Shown: positions 53,304 through 64,000 of the stretch, in pieces
Layout: each line of letters opens with the position of its first letter
Numbering within the stretch: the stretch's first letter is position 1
DNA from: Hirsutella rhossiliensis
Lineage: Eukaryota > Ascomycota > Sordariomycetes > Hypocreales > Ophiocordycipitaceae
NCBI RefSeq assembly: GCF_020360975.1
Contig: NW_025408672.1
Location: 3,286,001 to 3,350,000, forward strand
DNA: 64,000 bases
Reading direction: 5' to 3'
Position numbers and translations under genes: made by a program
The notes under the pieces: generated by a model
The model's database searches: none
Seen by the model: the letters and a program-made list of their open reading frames with translations, nothing else
Told to the model about the DNA's origin: nothing

Positions 53304-55904
53304 TCAGAACTGGATTATCTGCTCGTACGGCCGCTTGCGCGATGCCTGGCGCCGTGTGACCCGCGGCTTCGCCTGCCTCTGTATCTGCCCTACGTTTCCC
53401 ACTTCATTTTGCTGTTCAGAAGGGACCTGCGGTAGCTGCCTTGGAAATCCAACGTAACCTTGTGCCATATCCTGTGAGGCTCGCGATACATCATCCTGTG
53501 GGAGCAGCGGCGTCATCAGCGGCGTCATCAGCGGCGTTATTATCTGCGGCAGCGGCGGCGGCGGCGGCAGCGGCTGTGAGGATTGTTGTAAATCCTGGAT
53601 TGCTTGCTGGATAGATACACCTTGTGTAGCTAGCTGTGACGTGAAAAAACGAGGCATTTCGCGATACCCTCGTTGGGGCCCGGGCTCAGTCTGTGAGGCC
53701 TGTGGCTCGAATTGCCCCCAGCTTGACGGTATACGTGACTGTGCTGTGTGCGATCGAAAGCTGTGAGGTTGACGTACCGGCTGTAGCGGTTGGGCTGGCT
53801 GCTGTATCGTAACGTCGTTAGATATCGTGAACTGACCCTGTGGTGTTGAGGCTGCTGTTTGCTGCATTTGTAGAGCTTCAAGGGCAGCCATGCGTGCAAT
53901 AGCGGCGTTTCGTTGGGCTTGGGTCTGACGGGGTGCTCGAGGGCGTGCTTGTGACTGTGAGGCTCGTGACGATCCTGCTTGCTGAGGAATACTCGTTGTT
54001 ATATCTTGCCCAACGCGCCGGCGAGGATAATTCGAGGGTCACGGATGCGTTGATACGGATCAGACTCTGGTAACGGGTTTTTGAGATGCCAATGTCGATC
54101 AAAAAGGGATAGCGGTAGCGGCCGTAGCGGTATCACGATCCGCTCAGAGTTGGTAGTTTGAAGCCCGAGATAATCCAATATAATATGACGACAAGGGAGC
54201 CCGAATTGTGCTGTAAAATTGTGTGCGCAAGGCTGTAGTGGCGTCCGGCGTGGATTGAGGCGGTAACCTTTAGCAAAACGGTATTCTTGCTGTACCTTTT
54301 GAAGACTTAGGTAGGAGACTGATGAGACGACTTCTTGATATAGAAGTTGATTGTATGGATTCCTATTTCTCGTTGCTTCTTTAGCAACGAGAGCCCGATG
54401 CCGCCGCTGTACCGTTTGCCGTTGGAGTCGTAAGGCGTTATATAGTTGCAAAAGATGTGCAGTTCCGTTCTTAATAAAGCTCTGCGAGCTATTGTGAAGA
54501 GATTCACAAGGCGAAGTCGTCGTAGACCGTAGTTACGGTAGGTCTTGGTATACGCCTTCACCCACTGTGGCCGTAGTCGAATGTACGTCGTAGAGAGGTA
54601 TGAGACTAAGGCTGTTGAAAGTGGTGATCTTAGCTATGGTGTTGAGAGGTAGGCCCGGCAGCTGCCTGCCGGTACGGAATAATAGACTTACCAGGCTGCG
54701 TTGAAAAGTCGTTCTGCAATGCTTGCCACAATACCAAAAACTCTGCCTCTGTATCTGCATCACGAAGGCCTTTCCACGCCTTCACGAAGTCATCCGGGGT
54801 TCGTTGTGCTCGTACGCCGCGATCCCCATCAACAAGAATACCGATATTCATCGGATCAGCCTCACGAGCGGCCATTTCCCCTACCCAACGCTCACGAGCC
54901 GCCTTCTTGATGTTTTTTTCGATATGCCACGTACAGAGCTGCTTTTGGACCAACGGAAACACACGATCGATACCCCAACGCTCCGCTGCATCGAAGTCGG
55001 TAATCACAACGTGCGGATAGAAGGCATCGTCGTTGAGGTCGAGGCTGAGAGCATATTCCGTTATCCAGATCTTCCACTGGCCCAGCGCCCATTCGAAGAT
55101 ACCACCGTTCTCGTCTGGCGAGAGACAGGCCACAAGTGGGAAAATCGAGCCCGAGAGAGTAATGCCGTTTACCTCGAGTAACTTCAGCCCGAACCTATTA
55201 GTATTATAGGTCACATCGAGCATCATTAAATGCGAATGCCGGGTCCAGAACTCGAAGCCTTCGTCTAGCAGGAAGACGATCTTCTCGAGGTGTTCGTCAT
55301 TATAGGTCTCGGCGTGCGGTATACGTATATCGTCTAGTTTTGCTACCAACGCCTGCGTTGACGTTCGAGCCCCAAGTTCACGCATTTGACGCCGGGTCTG
55401 AAGATTGGTTACATCCTTCTCCGTTGTCAAAATACCCTCGTTACGAACGGAGAGGGATATATGGATCGTTCGAGCCGTTTGGGCAGCATCGCGAGATAAG
55501 AGCTCAACTTCGTCAATCTGGGCCTGCGTGAGTTTGCGGTGTTCTGGGAAGGCGATTGGATCCTCGGGACCGTGGTTGTGCTCTGGGCACATCACCGTTA
55601 TATGCCACAGGTCGTCAAGTGTAGTCATTTGCACTATCTTGACCTTGAACGGGCAGCCGGCTTTCCTCGTGCCTGACTCGCGGAGCCTTGCTGCAATAGA
55701 CACATGATGGATAGGTCCACGGGCGCAAGCGAGGTCCCAGCGGTGAGGAATACCCATACGCTTATTGGAGGATCTGACTTTGACTACAGCGTAGCCTTCG
55801 TCTCTCGCGAGGGCCTGAATAGCTTCAATTGCGGCATCCGCGGTCTCGAATGGCCCTAAATCGAAGGGCGCAGCCATCTCGGTAGGCAGTGTCATTGAGT
55901 CCAT
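53304..55904 (-). pseudogene. Hop-like MULE transposase 2
   Basis: The frame from 55904 to 54630 (424 codons) has a FAR1-like N-terminal region (TRKAGCPFKVKIVQMTTLDD) and the MULE core: MMLDVTYNTNRFGLKLLEVN, VVITDFDAAERWGI and CTWHIEKNIKKAA. It then shifts near 54640, and overlapping frames carry the middle helical part (54561-54307) and a SWIM-type zinc finger CAHNFTAQFGLPCRHIIL near 54190-54240. A further frame (53891-53304) encodes a Gln/Pro-rich tail with a QPLPPPPPLP run. The core keeps its two visible Asp residues; breaks near 54640, 54430 and 54000 prevent a full product. Its N-terminal half is distinct from MULE 1, so the two are different families. Confidence 0.78.
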
Positions 55905-56103
55905 TGTAAAGGCTTCAAATAAGGCGGTGAATGCGGCTTTGGTGATATCGGCGTTGACGGCGTTGACGGCGTTGATAGACTGCGTTGACAGACTGCGTTT
56001 TTACGCGTTACTACCACGAGTCTTACGCGTTTAACGGTGCGGCAACCATCGGTACAAGAGGTACATCAATTTGCTAATAAAATTGCCTAGGCCCTAAGTC
56101 TCT

Positions 56104-56177
56104 CGTGTCGCAACTGCCTAATCCGGCCAAAGAGGCCGTGCGACAATCGCCGAGAGGCCGTGCGACTAGGGTGGCCC
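56104..56177 (-). repeat. Right TIR of MULE 2
   Basis: It ends CGACTAGGGTGGCC(C) and pairs perfectly with the left TIR. Confidence 0.9.
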
Positions 56178-57299
56178 CCCCACGTGACCTGGCAGGTGAC
56201 CCATGCCGCCCTTCCTGCTGCGCCGTTCCAACAGCTGGCCATCTGTCACGGGCTGTGACCGGCACGGTCGACTAGGAAGCGTTCAAGCCACCAATGAACG
56301 GTCGACCCGTCAACAGAGGCTACTGAATACGCACTCTCGTCGACTGTGGATGTGACTGTTACGCCGTGATCACGTGGCATCTTCCCAATGACAGATTCGT
56401 GCTCGATATATATTCTTCGCGTAGCCGAAGAGTACTCGGACCCACCCTCGGCGCCTGCTTAGCGAGGGCGACCGGGCCTACCATGCCCCACCCATCGCCT
56501 GTTACACCCCCTTCACCGGTACCGCAAAAAGGTGCCTTGACCATACAAACTATATCAATTGAATTGAAGCTATTAGCCCATAATAAATTATAAAAGAAAT
56601 ACTACTCTGTAGTGCTTTCAATGTTTAATTGCCGTGGACTGTTGGGTTTCTGGTCTGTCTCCGCCCATGTGTAAGAAGGCGACGAATCAGGTGGCTTTAC
56701 CCTCCCCTTCCCCTCCTCCTCTTCAACCTGACCAAATGCACCTTCAATCGCATATAGCACCTCTTCATCGCCCTGTGGAAGCATATAGACATTCCCTAAT
56801 ATATATCGGAGGTTTATGAACATATTATTAGGATTGGGGATCATTCTTTCCTTCCTTGGCCTCATGCGATGCAGCGTAGCCGCCGAGGCCTGAAATCTCT
56901 GATCCTTCAACACCAACTCTGCTCCTTGCGCTCAAACACTCTAGATATCTTTCTCAAAGTCTTCTCGAGGCTACTAGCTTCGAGATTTTTAGCCTGTGGA
57001 GTTGTCGGCTCGTGCTCCTCGTAGGTCTAGCTTGGCGTATAGCATCCAAAACCATATTTCTCTGTCTGGTTAGACCCAGTGAAAATGACGCGTGACCTTG
57101 AAGCCACGGTAGTTGAGATCTAATGTTAAGATCTCCAGCACTATACCGCCGTCGATATCTTTACTGATGATATTTATCCCCTTTTGGTCCGACATCGAGC
57201 ACAAGATGCCGTCACCGGCGGTAGAGTCGCTCATACTGTCGCTCATACTGCCGTTCATGGTGCCGCGCAGGATTCCGTACGCAAGGAGGATAAACGACA
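56178..57299. other. Spacer with a pogo TIR relic
   Basis: It holds the MULE 2 flank, a pogo-like terminal repeat at about 56486, an A/T-rich stretch (56540-56620) and a 104-codon minus frame (56916-56602, acidic, with LPQGDEEVLYAIEG) of unknown nature, possibly the C-terminal tail of a lost transposase. Confidence 0.4.
56486..56530 (+). repeat. Relic of a pogo-1-like TIR
   Basis: TACCATGCCCCACCC, GTTACACCC and CACCGGTACCG follow the order of the pogo 1 left TIR (TACCATGCCCCACCC, GTAACACCC, CTTTCGGT) with substitutions. No partner TIR was found. Confidence 0.45.
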
Positions 57300-57843
57300 G
57301 GGTAATTACGAGCTCAATAAGCCACAGCAGTTGGGTGACAATGATACTGACGACGATACACGAGACCGGCTGGCCGATCCGGAGCATGCTCTGGGTGCGG
57401 AGTGACCTCGAGGCGGAGCAAGCGGTAACGCAGTCAGCGGATTTGACGGCGGTAATCCTTCGGCTACCGGACCGAGATCTGATGGTAGTGTCGGTATACG
57501 TAGAGTAGAAGAGCGAGGTGCTATCGAGAGCGGTAAGAGAACTGCATGGATTAGTGGTGGGCTTCCGTGGTGGAACTGGACGTCGTCGCGGGGGACTTTA
57601 ATCGCCACGATCTGCTCTGGGGAGGCGATGAGGTAGCAACAAGAAGACAAGGAAGCGCAGCCGATCATCGACCTGATGAATGACTGTGGGCTCTGCAGCC
57701 TGCCGCGAGGCACCAAGACGTGGCAGGGCCAAGACTCGGAAAGCACGATTGATCTAGTGCTTGCGTCGGCCGAACCGAACCGGCAGACGAGATGGTGACA
57801 TGCAATATACACCCCATGGAGCACGGATCGGACCATACAGTTC
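57300..57843 (+). pseudogene. LINE endonuclease fragment, copy 2
   Basis: It contains ETGWPIRSMLWVRSDLEAEQ, then VILRLPDRDLMVVSVYVE, then after a shift VAGDFNRHDLLWGGDEVA, after another STIDLVLASAE and finally HGSDH. These are the metal- and phosphate-binding motifs of the Tad-type apurinic endonuclease domain. At least three frame breaks are present. It ends at about 57843, where helicase-type sequence begins at once. Confidence 0.72.
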
Positions 57844-57844
57844 T

Positions 57845-59395
57845 TGATGAGGGTGACGAACCGTATGTTCACGGAGCGTCCCCTGTCGCAGGTCGAGGTC
57901 GTCGCTCATCTTCTAGGATATCCAGCCGAATTTTCCAATGGCAGCGCCTAGGCGTACCTAAACACATACCGGTACTAGCTGTACTGGCACGTCTTTCGAC
58001 GATTGCGGCATCTGCGACAAGTAGCGCATGGGTCACAGATGATCCCCTGGATGAATCGGTCGTCGTCGAAGAAGCAGGCCCCAGGATCTCCCGCGTCGAG
58101 GCATATCAGCACCGTGGAGATCTCCTGCGAGGCCTATGCCTGTACGACTACGTATCGCTGGTCAGACTCAAACGCAACAGCAACGACGGGAGCTGTGGGG
58201 CTAGGGGGGAGGTGCCTTTCGATGATGGGCGGGCACCAGGAAGACGCTGGGTTCAGGTGCTCAGGCGGCCGGGAAAGCAGGCCACCGTTTGCCTTGACGG
58301 CTACCTGAGCAAGACTTTGCCCACGACGAGGACTCGTGTCATCGGAGGTTTGCGCGGAAACCGATTCGCCGGAGGATATGGGAGACGCTAATTTTTTGCC
58401 ACCTTTGAAAGGGCAACCGTGTAGCACTTTGTGCTATTTGTACCATGGGAGTCTTTCATGTGCGAAGAAATGGGCGACATCAACAGCATCTGGGCGCGGG
58501 CGCGAGAGGCGCTGGCTCCGAGAATATCATGTCTCGACGACATCGTGCCGATATCGTGCGGCTGGTTCGACGATCAGCCGAAGACGCAAAACGCGACGCT
58601 AAGCAATGGGCATCCTCATCCGGAGATGCCTATCCGACGGTCGCACACGTGGAAGGGCGGGACGGACGAGGCGGGCGCAGAATCAACAGCGACGTATCAG
58701 TCCAAACAGCATCGGAAACGCAACGCAGCTGATCGACGTCGTCCGAGGTGCACTGGACTCGAATCAGGTGACGGCCAAGTCGCCGGAGCAATGGCGATGA
58801 TGCAACAGCTCTATCGGTTCCATCGATCAGCGCTTTCCTCGACGGCCGAGCTGCAGGCCGCCGTGGTACAGTACCCGAACAAGGGCGAGACGGATAAGCA
58901 TGTAGGGGCGGGTATTTTCCGGGGTCGCACTGCCACCGTAGGATCAGGTCAGGGCCACCAAGTCGCAGCAGATGAGTGCCTCGAAAGAGAGAGAGGATGA
59001 TCCAAGGCATACAAAGTATAACCGTGGTCCGAGAAAGCGACTGCCGTGCTGCGTTGCGGAGGGTCATGGTCGGCTTAGCTGGCTTCGAGGAGGTCGATGT
59101 CGAAATGGCGTTGGCCGACTTCGACGAGACCGCAGACGACGTAGAGGCGGGAATGCAGGCTTGGCGGGCAGAGAGTTGGCAACACGGCCGACGCTGAACA
59201 AAACGCAGTCGATCGCTTTCCCAATCATATGCTGCCAGCTCGATTTGATGCGACAAAACGACGGAGGCGAAGTCGGCCAACTCTGCCAGTTCGTCGGTGG
59301 CGAGGGCAGGACTGGCAAGTCGCGAATCATCGAGGCATTCGTCGAGTTGTTCAGTAGGAGGAGCCTTTCGAATCGCCTGCTGATCACGGCGACAT
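57845..59395 (+). pseudogene. Helitron-type helicase, copy 2 (truncated)
   Basis: This copy extends further 5' than copy 1: VTNRMFTERPLSQVEVVAHL near 57850, HRGDLLRGLCLYDYVSLVRL near 58110 and WVQVLRRPGKQATVCLDGYL near 58250. The intron after SCHRR is conserved in place (about 58343-58407). From 58431 it parallels copy 1 (LFVPWESFMCEE) to Walker A GGEGRTGKSRIIEA, and it stops at LLITAT (59395). Walker A has Arg in place of the usual Gly before T-G-K-S. The rest of the helicase is absent. Several frameshifts occur at 58600-59160. Confidence 0.72.
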
Positions 59396-59826
59396 CAAGT
59401 GGATGTCACAGGTCCGGCTTTGGTGGGCGGTCAGCGGATTACCCCGCAGATTACCGCCGATTACCCGCTTGCCCTTGACATCACCTCTGCCGGGTTGATG
59501 TCATCTTCGGAGCGCCATAAAGCGCGAAAGGCGGGACCGACGACGAGAAAACCAGTTCGACTGGATAGCCTGCGTTTGTGCGATCAGAATGCACCCTGTC
59601 TAAGGTCCTACATCCTGTCGGTTGCGAGGTTGCGGTGATTTGAAGCATTTTCTAGCCTTGACGCGCTGGAGCTACAGCGGCGCTTAGCGGATGCATACCC
59701 TGTCTACAGGCCACTACCGCTGACTGTAGCGACGCAGCCCCTGACGGCCTGGGGGCACTTTCGCCGCCAAGGTCCTCGTCATTCTATCAGACGGGTGTTC
59801 AAAATCACTGCGCCATCGACTTTTCG
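59396..59826. other. Spacer with repeated GATTACC(G/C) words
   Basis: 59440-59475 has three GATTAC words (GGATTACCCCGCAGATTACC, GATTACCCG). GGATTACCG also occurs near 62628 and 62710, on the other side of the Crypton. These may be parts of the element's termini. No gene is seen. Confidence 0.4.
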
Positions 59827-62468
59827 CTACCACCGACGTTGAATTGCCCCGACGCACGTTTGTGTCCCTTTTTCGCCTTGCCTGTCCTTTCGGATGGCCT
59901 TGAACAACTTATCCAAAGAGCTGGGTCCACGTTCTTCGTCCATTTGCCTCGCCACGATATCTTCAGTTAAGCCGTCCGACTGGTCCCGCCTCCGAACCTC
60001 ATCGACGATGATCTTGCGCGTGGAAAAGTAATTCTTCTCTGCAGATGGCCGCCATCGAGCACCCCAGTCTCGCTCAAGAGAATCCACAGAAGGCATTTCG
60101 CCCCAGCCCTGCCGCCAGAGACGCAGCAGCTCCTGTACAGATTTGACAGAACGGGGAGCTTGAAGCTCGGAGGTTCGCGCGGCCCAGGCGGCTCGCCATG
60201 CGCTCTTCCCTGGGGCTTGCCCTGGCCCGCTTGCACCATTCCCTGCTGCTGCTCTAGAGAGCGGAGCGTATGTCGGACCGCCCGCTTGCGAAGGGCCTAT
60301 CTCGGACCTGAGGACCGTCTCTCGTGGAGCGCGGCGCCTCTGTTGATGAGCTCCCGCGATCTCCGCATGTTGACCTGCAGCACCTTGGCCGGGGCTGAAG
60401 GTGACGGTGTAGGTCGCCTGCGCAAACTCATCCAACTTTGTGCATAGTTCGTAAGAAGCCCCAAAGGTCTAGATGTCTTCGCTCAGCTAACTGCTCGGCT
60501 GCGACCTGTTGAGTCAGTACTGTGCGCAGCTTCTCCGCAACCACCGGCATCGCTTTTGAATGACCGTGGTATGGCTGTCTTCGTGGTCCCGTGTGCATGT
60601 GTCTTGAACTTTGCTGACGAACGCTTCAAACTCGGGGCAAGAGAAGACCGGATCCTGGAAGATAGGATGGTCGGGGTAGGACTCGCGAAGGAAGACAGCG
60701 TCCTGCAGGAGCACCTCTCGAAGCCACTCCAGGAGTTCCAAGAAGGCGCCGGCGGCCATGTTCTGCTCCACCCGAGATCTGAGAAAGGGCTACTGTGGGC
60801 CTCTTTCCATTTGTCGAGTTGAGGCCAGACCTGCACGAGTAGCACCACAGGCGGCCTTACGGTGGCCCGGGCACGAAATAAGACCCCGACCATTCAGGGT
60901 CAAAGTCGGCCACGGCCCTCATGAATTCGAAAGGCAGGAAGTCAGATAGCAGCCGGTCATTTGGTCTCCGTTATTCCAACGACCGGCTCGGCGGATCTGT
61001 ATAGTTCGGGTCAGCCCAGGCCAGGGGGTTGGCGGCTTGCCTAGGGCAGATGACATGCCTGGCCTTCATCCACTCCGGCCATGTCGGCGTTTTGCGTCGC
61101 GGCCACTCTAGGCGCAAGGCTGACCTTGGAGACCTTGATGCCGGCCTTCTTGTAGAACCTGGACGTCCATTCTCGGGCAGTCTGCCCCGACAACGGAGCT
61201 GTATATTCGGTGAGTGAAAGGGTCGATGCACCCTCTGAGTTATGGGATTCCGGTGAATGCCATCACGCTTACCTTGAGGCTCCTTCGCCGATCGGCGGAG
61301 CACCTTCGTTTCATACCAGTCTTCGCTTCTTTGGAAGACGGGAAACCTTTCCGCCTTTTCTACCTGCCAGCGCCAGAAAAGCCAGAACGCGAGGGCGCCG
61401 ATGAGACAAGACCTGGGATCTCGATGCCGCAGAGCAGATCCATACTCCATGCGGCCGTGCTGGTTGGTCTTCCCACAGTTCATCACGACAACCAGCGCCT
61501 TCGTGGTATACCCCTGGGCCTTGAAGCCCTCGTTGGGTAAGTCCAGGGAAAGCAGTCTGCCAACTCCATCGGCAGGCGGTTGCCGGACCGCAGCAGCATG
61601 TGGTTCCCGAGCAGAAAGTCCACCTGCGTCCTCAGGGCGCAGGCGATCTCTTTCTCTCGGACCATGCCACGTTGGTGTGGTCGGGTATCTGCGCCGGCGC
61701 ATACACATCTCTCAGAGTTCCAACTCCCTGTCCATGTATTCCTTCCTCTTCCGGCTCCAAGTCGTTGCAAGAATGCTGCGTTTGAGCGCCTTCAGTGCCA
61801 CTCCCTGTGGCCGGGCCGCAGGATTGACTCCCGGCTCTTCTGCTCGTCGTAAAGCTTCTGTATGGCCGAGACGTAGCCCCGTACAGTATTATACTGTAGT
61901 TTGAGCGTGGACTCATACAACTCCAAGTCGGAGTCTGACTCGTATTCGCTACCTCCGCCGCCTACAACGATGGTATCTGCTGGGGGAAGCTGGGTGTTAG
62001 TATGATGGGCTGGCTCAGTCCGACGACCACATCCCGTGATCAACATCTGTTACCTGATGGTGCTCTGCGTCTTTTCACGGCCCTCTTGGCTTCCCGAGCC
62101 TCGAGGTGTCGTTTTCTTTCATCGGCGACCCTCTTTCCTTTCTTGGGAGGACGTGATGCCACTACCTCCTTCATGAAGAGCAAGAGCTTTCCTTCATCGA
62201 CCAGGTCTCCGGGTAGCTGTTGGCCCTGTGGTACCGAGGCCGGCCAAACGTCCGGGATCGCAGGCCAGTTGGCTTGACACCACTCCTGTGAGGCAGTCAA
62301 TGCATGGATCTACATGAAGATTGCAGGGCGCGCATGCGGGCTTGCCTTCCATTCTTCCTGCTTGGGACGATAATTTCGCTTCGTATTCTTCGGCTGGGTG
62401 TTCTCCAGATCTAACAGGTAGTGCTCAATGGCCGCCCTGACCCGGGGATCCTCTATCGCGTTCGACAT
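59827..62468 (-). pseudogene. Crypton tyrosine recombinase with GCR1-like domain
   Basis: Read leftwards from ATG 62468: exon 1 (MSNAIEDPRVRAAIEHYLLD) is followed by a 60-bp intron with GC-AG ends (62286-62345). Exon 2 holds LPGDLVDEGKLLLFMKEVVA, then a 74-bp intron (61980-62053) with a CTAAC branch, then LQYNTVRGYVSAIQKLYDEQ. After shifts come TKALVVVMNCGKTNQHGRME (about 61520-61460), SLAPRVAATQNADMAGVDEG (about 61110), and GCYLTS with the catalytic Tyr near 60920. A C-terminal DNA-binding region (LLRLWRQGWGEMPSVDSLER) lies near 60120. I believe the H-x-x-R of related enzymes aligns with L-A-P-R here, so the catalytic His is probably lost. At least five frame breaks are present. Confidence 0.75.
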
Positions 62469-63171
62469 GGTGCAGGCGGTCGCCGTCGCGACGGTGGCAA
62501 TGGAGGAGGTGGAGGAGGAGGTGGGAGGAGGAGGTGGAGCGCAACGCGCGTGAGCGAGACCGAAATCGAAGGTCTCGCGCAGGGCCCCGCGGGCGTGGAC
62601 CTTCGATTTTGCCGTCCGATGGCGGTAATCCGACTAAGAAAACGCCAGCCCCGCAGGGCCGGGCCTTCGAAAACGACATGGTTTTGCGTGGGGCGGGGCG
62701 GTAATCCGATTACCGGATGACCGGTCGGCCGGCCCCGGGACCTGTGACACCGCTAACCTGCGCAAGGTCAGCGCCATGAAGAACTGTCATAAGCTGCGCA
62801 GTCATCGAAAAGATTCGGACGAGTTTAAAAGCCTATAGCGGCGTGTAGCAAGAATTTGGCCGGCTATTATTTTTATCGGAGTTGTCGTATATGACGATGA
62901 CGTGAGAAGCGAATCCTGCTTAGGTGCAGGGTCGTACGCGTCGCCAAGCGTGACACGAAATGAACGCAGGTGCCCGAGAACAGTTGTTGGCTCACCGCCG
63001 CCCTGAGCGATCAAGAGGCTGGTCCAGAGATAAAAGCTGTGTCAGAACCAGAGGTTCTAGGTGATCCCAGAATAGGAAAGATACGGCTGTGATCCAGTGG
63101 ATCAATCGAATTAGGGAAGGCAGGCCTATGTGGCCCGCCGAGATGTGTGTATTGCGTGTGTGTGTCGCACT
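62469..63171. other. Crypton 5' flank and spacer
   Basis: 62500-62540 is a (GGAGGT)n-like purine tract. 62575-62680 includes two CTTCGATTT-type palindromic words. No gene is seen to 63171. Confidence 0.45.
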
Positions 63172-63393
63172 TGTCACGACCCTGGGCGCCAGCGTAGAGC
63201 CGCCAGCGCAGAACCTCACCAGTGTCACGTGCCCAAGCAGCATCACGTGCCCACGCGCGACCTCGTGTCTATATAAGGGCCCGCTCGGTCGTGTAGTCTA
63301 GTCTTCCTTTCTTGCTCCTTAGCTTTGAGTCTTTGTTCATAGTGCCAATACATCTTTATAGCCGTCAAGGCTCGTATGTGCCTGGCCGTAACA
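63172..63393 (+). repeat. Solo LTR of the TRIM-like family
   Basis: The 222-bp sequence differs from the LTRs at 31848 and 32948 by about one base and is flanked by a 5-bp target duplication GCACT (63167-63171 and 63394-63398). It is what LTR-LTR recombination leaves behind. Its TATA box is intact. Confidence 0.92.
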
Positions 63394-63398
63394 GCACT

Positions 63399-64000
63399 CA
63401 GGGGCGCGCGCGGTGCCCCTTTTTGGGGTGTCTCGGGCTCTCTTGCGATGAGTCATCTTCTTATCTCCCTATCGCACGTGATCCATGCTCCCGTTGTTCT
63501 GACAAGCTGCCACAGGAGCATGCCATACTGTTGGTGAAATGTGATGTCAATAAACATCGGAATAAGGAGGTCACACAGCTAGGTTCAAGATGCATGTTCT
63601 ATTTCTTAAGGGGGGCAGCCTGAAGGGGCTAATTATACACGAGGTCTTAGGGACTTCTGGGGACCTCCTGAGTAAGGTGCTCTACCCACGCATAAAGGGG
63701 TACTCAACCCCCCGAGTAGCCTTCCTTACTCAGGAAGTTCTCATGCGTTCCTGCTACATAGGCCAGGAATCCCTTCTCCAAGTCCCTCCCTATCGGGCTG
63801 CCCCAGTCCACCGACACATACATATACGCCGCCAATTCAACGCCTCGAGTCCGCGCCAGCCTCCTCGCACGCGGCGGTAAACTCCTTCAGCAGTGTCTGC
63901 ATGACTGTCAGCTTCGAGGCCCCGTATTCGCGCATGCAAGAGTTGCTCACCTTGAAGTCGTGGTCGGCCAAGGATCTAAACACCGGCGACCTGTCCAACT
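63399..64000 (-). other. Unidentified partial coding sequence at window edge
   Basis: On the minus strand, 63998-63856 reads LDRSPVFRSLADHDFKVSNS and onward without stops, then a stop. Another frame holds LAAYMYVSVDWGSPIGRDLE near 63780. The pieces look coding but frameshifted and run off the window. I do not recognise the family. Confidence 0.3.

Larger units (their letters stand above)
53119..56177 (-). mobile_element. MULE DNA transposon 2
   Basis: Perfect 74-bp inverted repeats (53119-53192 and 56104-56177) enclose a minus-strand transposase. Each TIR contains the direct repeat GTCGCACGGCCTCT twice. A diverged uninterrupted copy of the insertion site exists at 51101-51170 in inverse orientation. 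No 8-9 bp target duplication was recognisable, unlike MULE 1. Confidence 0.85.

Noticed and set aside
57300..58300. Helentron with fused endonuclease
   Set aside because: The endonuclease lies upstream and is of Tad LINE type; Helentron endonucleases are C-terminal.
59827..62468. Starship captain (DUF3435 recombinase)
   Set aside because: The GCYLTS, MNCGKTNQHG and C-terminal GCR1-like pattern fits Crypton, and no large cargo boundary was seen.

Overview
The window looks like a transposon-dense accessory region of a filamentous ascomycete (Pezizomycotina) genome. The signs are short GT-AG introns of 41-83 bp with CTAAC or CTGAC branch sites, a fungal cytochrome P450, an indole prenyltransferase of the DMATS type, an APH-like kinase, a fungal STAND-type N-terminal domain, and several fungal mobile-element classes (Ty1/copia, Ty3/gypsy, Tad-like LINE, pogo/Fot1, MULE, Helitron-type helicase, Crypton). 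The species cannot be named from this sequence.

Layout. 1.6-4.1 kb: 5' part of a copia element fused to a LINE 3' fragment. 5.5-7.6 kb: complete pogo element with perfect 40-bp TIRs. 7.7-9.6 kb: APH-like kinase gene with one frameshift. 9.7-12.3 kb: second pogo transposase, then a likely tRNA-derived SINE. 13.0-15.9 kb: Helitron-type helicase split by a 319-bp retroposon. 16.1-18.8 kb: third pogo element, followed by a MITE. 19.9-21.0 kb: 3' exons of an unidentified host gene, cut by a gypsy chromovirus (21.0-26.8 kb) and probably by a copia element (26.9-33.8 kb) that itself carries a nested non-autonomous LTR element (31.8-33.2 kb). 34.3-36.1 kb: an apparently intact six-exon P450 gene. 36.8-40.1 kb: copia deletion derivative. 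40.7-42.0 kb: broken DMATS prenyltransferase gene. 42.7-45.8 kb: truncated LTR element. 46.3-48.9 kb: MULE with exact TSD. 51.3-52.7 kb: STAND N-terminal-domain gene. 53.1-56.2 kb: second MULE. 57.3-59.4 kb: LINE endonuclease piece joined to a second helicase copy. 59.8-62.5 kb: decayed Crypton. 63.2-63.4 kb: solo LTR.

The host content (P450, DMATS, kinase-like protein, STAND-type protein) fits a lineage-specific or secondary-metabolism region eroded by transposons. The P450 and the DMATS gene sit 4.6 kb apart with a 3.3-kb element between them and may be remnants of one prenylated-indole pathway.

Age signals conflict. All four two-LTR elements have LTR pairs that look identical by eye, so the insertions look recent, yet their coding regions carry many frameshifts. 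Either dead copies were mobilised in trans or the frameshifts came after insertion. Random assembly indels are a weaker explanation, because the LTR pairs show none. Nested order can be read directly: the 222-bp-LTR element is younger than the copia element it sits in, the (CA)n-tailed retroposon is younger than the helicase copy, and MULE-1 is younger than the coding remnant around it.
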